17,845 nt of DNA, from the NCBI GenBank assembly GCA_900549865.1, contig URPU01000047.1:1-17845 (forward strand). The letters are read 5' to 3'. This stretch comes from an uncultured Eubacteriales bacterium (lineage in GTDB: Bacteria > Bacillota > Clostridia > Oscillospirales > Oscillospiraceae). Numbering within the stretch: the stretch's first letter is position 1; the number at the start of each line of letters is the position of its first letter. Positions 12,779 through 17,845 of the stretch are shown one piece after another. Made by a program: the position numbers and the translations under genes. The notes beneath the pieces are model-generated. The model did not search any database and had not been told where the DNA came from. It saw only the letters and a list, made by a program, of their open reading frames with translations.

Positions 12779-14761
12779 ATGAGAGAGACTAGAAATTTAC
12801 CGGACGAAAGGACGGGCAGGGTCGGGCGCACAGGTGAAACGGGCCGGCATGAATACTCTGGCCGGATCGACCGGACGGGAAGAACGGGAAGAACAGGGCC
12901 GGTATCCCCGCGCCCCGCAGAGGGCCGGGCGCGCCGGAATGACGAGCGCCGCGCGGAGAGCGTCCGCAGGGCGGAGGATACATCCCGCCGCGCTCCAGAT
13001 ACGGCTGTGCCAATGCGCAGACAGCCCGCGAACAAAAAGCGCACGCTGTATTTCGTGTTCACGGCGCTGGCGGCGGTGTTCATCATCCTGCTTGCCGTCG
13101 TGCTGAGAAGCGTTTCTGACAACAGGGCCTTCAACAGCTATATGGAGCAGGCGCGCGCCAGCTATTACGCAAGCGATTTCGACACGGCGCTGACGCTTCT
13201 GCGCAAGGCGGCCGCGCTTGAAACGACGGATGAGTGCCTTGCCATGACGGCGCAGTGCTATGAGTCGCAGGGCAACTATGACAAGGCGCTGGAGACGCTT
13301 CGCCGCATGGACACGTCCAACCCGCAGGTGTCCTCGTGGATAGACGAGCTTGAGGGCCGCCGCACGGTGATACGCCAGTCGAACATGGTGACTGTCGCCG
13401 GGAAGCAGTATAAAAGCGACGCAACTGGCCTTGCGCTGGACAATATGGGGCTGGGCAACAATGTCATGGACGAGATATTGCAGCTTTACGCGCTGGACAA
13501 CCTCTCGCTTGCCGGGAACAATATAAGCGACATATCCAAGCTCGCTGAGCTTGGCGGCCTGACGACGCTGAACCTCAAGGACAATATGATAACCGACGTG
13601 TCGCCGCTTTCGTCGCTGACGAATCTGCGCACGCTGTATCTGGACAACAACCCCGTCGCTGACCTTTCGCCCCTCGCATCGCTGACGAACCTCACCACGC
13701 TCAGCATAAAGGGCATGACGCTGACGGAAAGCCAGCTTAAAAAGCTGGCGAACGCCCTGCCCAACTGCGCCATACACAGCGAGAACACCGAGGAGGAGAT
13801 GCAGGACATCAGCTTCGGCGGCGTCACCTTCAAGACCGACGTGACGGAGCTTAACCTCAGCGGCATGGGGCTTCAGAACATTTCGGCCCTTTCAAGCTGC
13901 AAGGAGCTGAAAAAGCTCGACCTGAGCGGCAACACCATTTCCGACCTCAGCCCGCTTATGGACATCCCGCATCTGGAGTGGCTGAACATCGCAAACAACT
14001 ATGTGACGGATCTGCGCCCGCTGATGGGCATTTCGTCACTGCACTTCCTCAACGCTTCCGGCAACTATTTTTCCAGCACCGTGCCCCTCGGCAACATGAC
14101 CGGCCTGACGGAGCTGCACCTTTCCGACAACAACATCACCGACTTTTCCGGTCTGCGCAAGCTCAAGAACCTGCAGACGCTGGGGCTTGTGAACTGCAAC
14201 CTCACGAATGAGTCGCTTCTTACGCTGAAGGAGCTGACGGGGCTGCGCTCACTCAAGATAGAAGACAACATAAACCTCAGCGGCGAGGCGGTGGACACGC
14301 TTCAGCAGAGTCTGTACTTCTGCGAGATAAGCCATTCCGACCTCACGTACATGGTGGATATCGACGGCTTCTCTTACGCCAACGACGCCACGAACATAAA
14401 CCTCAGCGCGCTGAACATCAGCGACATCACGAACATCTCAAAGTTCAAAAATCCTGAGAGCATCGACCTTTCGCGCAACAATATCTCAAACCTCTATCCG
14501 CTTCAGGACGCGCCGAACAGGATGCAGATAAAACACCTTGACCTTTCGTACAACGCGCTGATGGACGTCACGCCGCTTTCCATGCTGTACGGGCTGGAGA
14601 CGCTGGACGTGTCATACAACATGATAAGCTCTGAGCTGCCCTTCATGAGCCTTACGAATCTGCGCACGCTGAACGTCTCAGGCACGCTCCTGTCGGAGCA
14701 GCAGGTGGCGACGCTGCGCTCCACCCTGACGGGCTGCACCGTCATTTCCGACTATAGCTGA
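12779..14761 (+). CDS. Membrane-anchored TPR and leucine-rich-repeat protein
   Basis: 660 aa. Residues 1-86 form a basic, Arg-Gly-Thr-rich cytoplasmic tail. One membrane helix follows (about 89-111), then a short TPR-like helical pair (about 120-190) and internalin-type 21-23 residue leucine-rich repeats (LxxLxLxxNxIxDISPL) to the end. The LRR part is presumably extracellular. It divides into three blocks, each opening with a strand like VAGKQYKSDAT and closing with a Leu-rich turn plus Cys (near C329, C515 and C653). The start at 12779 has GGAG 10 bases upstream; a later ATG at 13013 has no ribosome site. The first 60 codons use AGA, AGG and CGG far more than the rest of the gene. It probably works in protein binding at the surface. 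No enzymatic motif is seen. Confidence 0.88.
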   Translation: MRETRNLPDERTGRVGRTGETGRHEYSGRIDRTGRTGRTGPVSPRPAEGRARRNDERRAESVRRAEDTSRRAPDTAVPMRRQPANKKRTLYFVFTALAAVFIILLAVVLRSVSDNRAFNSYMEQARASYYASDFDTALTLLRKAAALETTDECLAMTAQCYESQGNYDKALETLRRMDTSNPQVSSWIDELEGRRTVIRQSNMVTVAGKQYKSDATGLALDNMGLGNNVMDEILQLYALDNLSLAGNNISDISKLAELGGLTTLNLKDNMITDVSPLSSLTNLRTLYLDNNPVADLSPLASLTNLTTLSIKGMTLTESQLKKLANALPNCAIHSENTEEEMQDISFGGVTFKTDVTELNLSGMGLQNISALSSCKELKKLDLSGNTISDLSPLMDIPHLEWLNIANNYVTDLRPLMGISSLHFLNASGNYFSSTVPLGNMTGLTELHLSDNNITDFSGLRKLKNLQTLGLVNCNLTNESLLTLKELTGLRSLKIEDNINLSGEAVDTLQQSLYFCEISHSDLTYMVDIDGFSYANDATNINLSALNISDITNISKFKNPESIDLSRNNISNLYPLQDAPNRMQIKHLDLSYNALMDVTPLSMLYGLETLDVSYNMISSELPFMSLTNLRTLNVSGTLLSEQQVATLRSTLTGCTVISDYS

Positions 14762-14765
14762 CATA

Positions 14766-14804
14766 TGCCCCGCCGCATGGAAACTGCGGCGGGGCAAAAA
14801 TTTT
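14766..14804 (+). terminator. Terminator of the aminopeptidase-LRR operon
   Basis: A perfect 12-bp stem (14766-14777 with 14785-14796), loop TGGAAAC, then AAAATTTT. The hairpin is strong but the T tract is short. Confidence 0.75.
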
Positions 14805-14875
14805 GGAACATTATACAAAAAACCGAATAACTTCACGTGCGAAGTGCCGATTCTGTCATTATTCACAAAATAGAC

Positions 14876-14904
14876 TTCAAATTTTGCAAGGGCTGTGGTA
14901 TAAT
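14876..14904 (+). promoter_or_regulatory. hpf promoter with extended -10
   Basis: Perfect TATAAT (14899-14904) preceded by TG one base away (TGGTATAAT). A weak TTCAAA lies 17 bases upstream (14876-14881). An extended -10 would explain activity without a good -35. Confidence 0.7.
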
Positions 14905-14909
14905 AAAAC

Positions 14910-14934
14910 CAACAGAAGAGAAGAGCTTCTGTTG
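14910..14934 (+). promoter_or_regulatory. Stem-loop at the 5' end of the hpf mRNA
   Basis: CAACAGAAG (14910-14918) pairs exactly with CTTCTGTTG (14926-14934). Transcription should start near 14911, so the hairpin would sit at or within a base or two of the very end of the message, about 30 bases before the start codon. Likely a stability element; no anti-structure is apparent. Confidence 0.5.
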
Positions 14935-14965
14935 AACAACCAGGCATATGAAAGGAGTTGGCAGT

Positions 14966-15511
14966 ATGAAGTTCACTTTCACGGAGAAAAAGATGGATTC
15001 ATCGGAGGAGCTGAGGGCATACGCTATCCGCAAGATAAGCAAGCTCGACAGATTCTTCAAGACCGAGGCGGAGGCCTACGTCACGTTCAGCGTCAGCCGC
15101 GGCCGCTTCCTCGCTGAGATTACCATCCATAACAACGGCCTGTACTACAGGGCAAGCGAACTTACGAACGACATGTACGCCTCTGTGGACTCCGGCGTCG
15201 CCGCGATCGAGCGCCAGATACGCAGAAACAAGACCCGCCTTGAAAAGCGTCTGCGCGAGGGGGCTTTGGAGCGTGAGGCCGTGCCTGCATATGCGCCCGC
15301 GGAGGATGAGGAGGAAGAGTTCAAGATCGTGCGCAGCAAGCGCTTCTCAATCAAGCCCATGTCCCCCGAGGAAGCCATTTTGCAGATGGAGCTGCTCGGC
15401 CATGAATTTTTCGTTTTCAAGAACATGGAAGCCGAGGACGCGATATCCGTCGTCTACAAGCGCACGCAGGGCGGCTACGGCCTTATCTGCGACGACGGGC
15501 TTGACGAATAA
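14966..15511 (+). CDS. hpf: Long-form ribosome hibernation promoting factor
   Basis: Protein of 181 aa that binds the decoding and tRNA sites of the 30S subunit and, through its C-terminal domain, pairs 70S ribosomes into silent 100S dimers in stationary phase. The N-terminal domain (about 1-100, MKFTFTEKK to ERQIRRNKTRLEK) has the RaiA/YfiA fold pattern. An acidic linker (about 112-120) leads to the C-terminal dimerisation domain, with the family sequence IVRSKRFSIKPMSPEEAILQM and LLGHEFFVFKN. Two-domain length marks the long form typical of Bacillota. ATG 14966 is chosen because AAAGGAG lies just upstream; an ATG at 14948 precedes that site. It is a single-gene unit with its own promoter and terminator. 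Confidence 0.96.
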   Translation: MKFTFTEKKMDSSEELRAYAIRKISKLDRFFKTEAEAYVTFSVSRGRFLAEITIHNNGLYYRASELTNDMYASVDSGVAAIERQIRRNKTRLEKRLREGALEREAVPAYAPAEDEEEEFKIVRSKRFSIKPMSPEEAILQMELLGHEFFVFKNMEAEDAISVVYKRTQGGYGLICDDGLDE

Positions 15512-15550
15512 CGGCGCATTATAGATCGAAAGATCGAAATATCATACTTC

Positions 15551-15595
15551 GCCCGGGGCGTCGGAATTTTCCGGCGTCCCGGGCTTGCTGTTTTT
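15551..15595 (+). terminator. hpf terminator
   Basis: A 14-bp GC-rich stem (15551-15564 with 15571-15584, two G-T pairs), loop AATTTT and a T5 run at 15591-15595, 40 bases after the hpf stop. Confidence 0.85.
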
Positions 15596-15612
15596 GAAAT
15601 ATGCTGTATAAT
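15585..15612 (+). promoter_or_regulatory. Probable promoter of the AEC transporter gene
   Basis: TTGCTG (15585-15590), 16 bases, then TATAAT (15607-15612). It begins inside the tail of the hpf terminator. Confidence 0.6.
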
Positions 15613-15642
15613 ATATGAAAAAATGTCGAAACGGAGAAGTGC

Positions 15643-16584
15643 ATGAGCAATCTTACGGTATGTTTCAATGCGATAGCGCCGATAATGCTGATAATGGCGC
15701 TGGGCTATCTGGCAAAGTCGATGCACGCCATCACGCGCACGGATGTGCAGCGCATGAACAGCGCGGCCTTCAAATATCTTATGCCCCTGATGCTGTACTA
15801 TAATATCTATTCCTCAGACCTTTCAAGCGCGGTGAACCCGCGGCTCATCATCTTCGGCGTGTGCGGCATTCTCGCCGTGTTTTCGGTCAGCCTTCTGCTC
15901 GTGAGGGCGGCAAAGCCCGGCGAGGGGCGCTGCGGCGTTATGGTGCAGGGGCTTTTCAGAAGCAATTTCGTCATCATAGGCATCCCGCTTGCGCGAAACC
16001 TCCTGCCGGAGGGAACGGACCTGGGCATGGTCGTGGTGCTCGTCGCGGTGATAGTGCCGATGATAAACATCCTCTCGGTCGTCGTGCTGGAAAAGTACAG
16101 CGGGAAGCAGGTCAACGGGCTGCTGCTGGTGCGGGATATCGCAGCGAATCCGCTGGTGCTGGGCACTGCGGCGGGAATTCTGACCTCCGTTCTGGGGATA
16201 CGCCTGCCGGTTTTTGTGGTGTCCGCGCTGGAGCAGATAGCCGGGGCGACGTCGCCGCTGCTGCTTTTCCTGCTGGGCGCGTTTTTCAGCTTCGACGGGT
16301 TTAAAGACTGCATCAGGCCTGTGCTCTTCGTGGCGGCGGGGCGGCTGGTGATAATACCGGCGGTGGTGCTGGGCACGGCGGCATTGCTGGGCTTCCGCGG
16401 CGTGGAGATAGCCGGGCTGCTTGGGGCGTTCGGCTCCGCCACGGCGATCGCCTCCTTCGCCATGACGCAGGAGATCGGCGGCGACGCGGAGCTTGCCGGG
16501 AATATCGTTGTGTTCACGAGCGCCGCGTGTATGCTGACGCTCTTCCTCTGGTCGCTGCTGCTGAAAAATTCCGGCCTGCTTTGA
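15643..16584 (+). CDS. AEC (auxin efflux carrier) family transporter
   Basis: Integral membrane carrier of 313 aa, the usual length, with about ten hydrophobic segments in two five-helix halves. Family signs are the opening IAPIMLIMALGYLAK, the mid-protein QGLFRSNFVIIGIPLARNLL (conserved N..F.G.P) and the closing FGSATAIASFAMTQEIGGDAELAG. Bacterial relatives export malate, malonate or other small organic acids, while the exact substrate cannot be told here. GGAGA lies about six bases before ATG 15643. It is transcribed alone and has no obvious terminator in the 20 bases that follow. Confidence 0.92.
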   Translation: MSNLTVCFNAIAPIMLIMALGYLAKSMHAITRTDVQRMNSAAFKYLMPLMLYYNIYSSDLSSAVNPRLIIFGVCGILAVFSVSLLLVRAAKPGEGRCGVMVQGLFRSNFVIIGIPLARNLLPEGTDLGMVVVLVAVIVPMINILSVVVLEKYSGKQVNGLLLVRDIAANPLVLGTAAGILTSVLGIRLPVFVVSALEQIAGATSPLLLFLLGAFFSFDGFKDCIRPVLFVAAGRLVIIPAVVLGTAALLGFRGVEIAGLLGAFGSATAIASFAMTQEIGGDAELAGNIVVFTSAACMLTLFLWSLLLKNSGLL

Positions 16585-16603
16585 GTCATATAAAAAACTA
16601 TGC

Positions 16604-16632
16604 TTGCATATTTTTCTCAACGGGGTTAGTAT
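16604..16632 (+). promoter_or_regulatory. Possible promoter of the zinc-ribbon gene
   Basis: TTGCAT (16604-16609), 17 bases, then TAGTAT (16627-16632). It is weaker than the others, but the spacing is right and the -35 matches that of the next gene. Confidence 0.5.
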
Positions 16633-16677
16633 AGACATACGCAGATGAATACATATCATAAATGGAGGTTATGCCAT

Positions 16678-16926
16678 ATGAAATGCCCGCGCTGCGGAAG
16701 TGAAATGACGCTTGACGACCACCGCAAGATACCGCTTGAGATGTGCTACAACTGCGGCTACATAGAGGGTCAGGGCGTCGAGCCGGAGAAGAAGAGCACC
16801 ACGAATTTTGAGCATATGAAGGATCTCAATTTCAACGAGCTGGCGTCCTTCATGGCAAAGGAACTCGGCCTTGACACGGACGCCGTCGCAGACTGGCTTG
16901 ACGATCAGGCGAAGCTGAACAAGTGA
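16678..16926 (+). CDS. Small zinc-ribbon protein
   Basis: An 82-aa cytosolic protein of unknown function. The N-terminus has two knuckles, CPRCG (C3, C6) and CYNCG (C23, C26), which would bind one zinc. The second half (from about residue 45) is acidic and helical (NFNELASFMAKELGLDTDAVADWLDD) and may be a protein-interaction helix pair. GGAGG at 16664-16668, nine bases upstream, fixes the start at 16678; an in-frame ATG at 16645 is too far upstream. It has its own promoter and terminator. Its small size and ribbon suggest binding to RNA polymerase, ribosome or nucleic acid, but nothing in the sequence decides this. Confidence 0.85.
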   Translation: MKCPRCGSEMTLDDHRKIPLEMCYNCGYIEGQGVEPEKKSTTNFEHMKDLNFNELASFMAKELGLDTDAVADWLDDQAKLNK

Positions 16927-16932
16927 CGCGAA

Positions 16933-16958
16933 GAGCGGGGCGCGCCCCGTTCTTTTTT
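16933..16958 (+). terminator. Terminator of the zinc-ribbon gene
   Basis: GAGCGGGGC pairs with GCCCCGTTC (one G-T pair) around a tight GC loop, followed by a run of six T residues, seven bases past the stop. Confidence 0.88.
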
Positions 16959-16968
16959 ATCTGCCGCG

Positions 16969-16997
16969 TTGCATATGCGCGCGCAATGTTATATAAT
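16969..16997 (+). promoter_or_regulatory. rsmI promoter
   Basis: TTGCAT (16969-16974), 17 bases, then a perfect TATAAT (16992-16997). The -35 shares TTGCATAT with the promoter of the preceding gene. Confidence 0.75.
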
Positions 16998-17030
16998 CTT
17001 GCATATCACACGTTAGAATTGGAGAAAAGC

Positions 17031-17845
17031 ATGGAAGAGAAAACTGCCGGCACGCTGTACATAGTCGCCACGCCCATAGGCAATTCGCAGGATATGTCTC
17101 CGCGCGGCAAAAAGATACTATCCGAGGTGGACATCATCGCGGCGGAGGATACGCGCCGCTCGATGGTGCTGCTCAATAAGCTGGAGATACGAAACCGCCT
17201 CGCGTCGAATCATAAATTCAATGAATACGGCAAGGCGAAGTATTTCATAAATGAAATGTTGGCGGGCAAGTCCGTGGCTGTCATAACCGACGCCGGAACG
17301 CCCTGCATCTCCGACCCCGGCAATGAGCTTATCAAGGCCGCGGTGGAGGCCGGGATACGCGTCGTGGGCGTGCCGGGCTGCTGTGCGGCGGTCACGGCGC
17401 TGTCGGTGTCGGGCTTTGACCTTTCAAGCTTCACGTTCTACGGCTTTTTCCCGCGGGAGAATGCCGAGCGCCGCCGTCTGCTGGAAAAGCTGCGCCATGG
17501 CGACACGCGCACCTTCGCGCTGTATGAGTCGCCCAAGCGGATAATGGAGCTGGTGGATTTCTTTATTGAGGCCGGGGCGAAGTGCCGCATGTGCCTTTGC
17601 AACGACATGACCAAGCTGCACGAGATGAGCTTCCGCGGCACGCCTGAGGAGGTGAAGCAGCAGCTTCTCGCCAAGGGCAGCTATGACAAGGGCGAGTATG
17701 CCGTCGTGCTGGAGATAGACGAGGATTATGTTTTCAATAAGGTGGAGCATACCGTCTCTGCCGAGGCCATGCTCGTCGATGCGATGGTGTCCGGCGGCGT
17801 CTCCGCCAAGGAGGCCGTCAGCGCCGTGCTGGCGGATGAGAACAA
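17031..17845 (+). CDS. rsmI: 16S rRNA (cytidine-1402-2'-O)-methyltransferase, cut by window end
   Basis: SAM-dependent enzyme that methylates the ribose of C1402 in the ribosomal P site. The frame is open for 271 codons up to the last base; the family is about 280 residues, so only the end is missing. Tetrapyrrole-methylase-fold motifs are in order: LYIVATPIGN (about 9-18), IIAAEDTRRS (about 39-48), TDAGTPCISDPGNE (about 86-99), GVPGCCAAVTALSVSG (about 110-125), FYGFFPRENAERRR (about 134-147), YESPKRI and DMTKLHEMSFRGTPEEV. The usual PGPSA appears as PGCCA, and PIGNL as PIGNS, small departures that leave the fold intact. GGAGAA lies about five bases before ATG. Own promoter, single-gene start. 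Confidence 0.95.
   Translation, partial: MEEKTAGTLYIVATPIGNSQDMSPRGKKILSEVDIIAAEDTRRSMVLLNKLEIRNRLASNHKFNEYGKAKYFINEMLAGKSVAVITDAGTPCISDPGNELIKAAVEAGIRVVGVPGCCAAVTALSVSGFDLSSFTFYGFFPRENAERRRLLEKLRHGDTRTFALYESPKRIMELVDFFIEAGAKCRMCLCNDMTKLHEMSFRGTPEEVKQQLLAKGSYDKGEYAVVLEIDEDYVFNKVEHTVSAEAMLVDAMVSGGVSAKEAVSAVLADEN

Noticed and set aside
12797..13777. 326-codon open frame opposite the LRR gene
   Set aside because: Arg/His-rich antisense frame without motifs or a start signal.

Overview
The window looks like chromosomal DNA of an anaerobic, GC-rich member of the Bacillota, class Clostridia, probably near Oscillospiraceae; the taxonomic placement is inference. The signs are strong GGAGG-type ribosome sites, sigma-A-like promoters with 16-17 base spacers, a long-form HPF, clostridial-style TetR and LRR proteins, and heavy use of the Ile codon ATA in otherwise GC-rich genes. 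There are no rRNA, tRNA, CRISPR, phage or insertion-sequence genes. Thirteen intact genes, one gene cut by the window end and one pseudogene are supported.

Layout. (1) 1-2586: glyA on the minus strand and a membrane-anchored EEP-fold phosphodiesterase on the plus strand, fired from divergent promoters whose -35 boxes overlap. (2) 2597-4912, minus strand: a 627-aa uncharacterised protein (DUF4914-like) with a PEPCK/HprK-style P-loop, and a decayed ABC exporter remnant. (3) 5024-10171: a five-gene operon on the plus strand with a promoter, a candidate operator and a terminator. It encodes a TetR regulator, a YhhN-type lysoplasmalogenase, a diacylglycerol-kinase-family lipid kinase, a CrtI/retinol-saturase-like flavoprotein and an FNR-ferredoxin fusion reductase. 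(4) 10138-10722: a 585-base gap packed with perfect hairpins and dispersed repeat motifs. (5) 10723-14804: an M29 aminopeptidase, a six-TM protein with an acidic tail, and a membrane-anchored TPR-LRR protein with a basic tail. (6) 14876-17845: single housekeeping units, each with its own promoter: hpf, an AEC transporter, a small zinc-ribbon protein, and rsmI cut off by the window end.

How the genes may work together. The most suggestive unit is region 3. A lipid-sensing or drug-sensing type regulator is followed without a break by enzymes that act on ether lipids and diacylglycerol, and then by a flavoenzyme with its own NAD(P)H-to-2Fe-2S electron donor. This reads as a membrane-lipid remodelling operon whose final reaction is a reduction, but the substrate is unknown. 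The decayed exporter next to the TetR gene suggests that the regulator once controlled an efflux pump. The operon of region 5 encodes two membrane proteins with oppositely charged cytoplasmic tails, which could form a surface complex.
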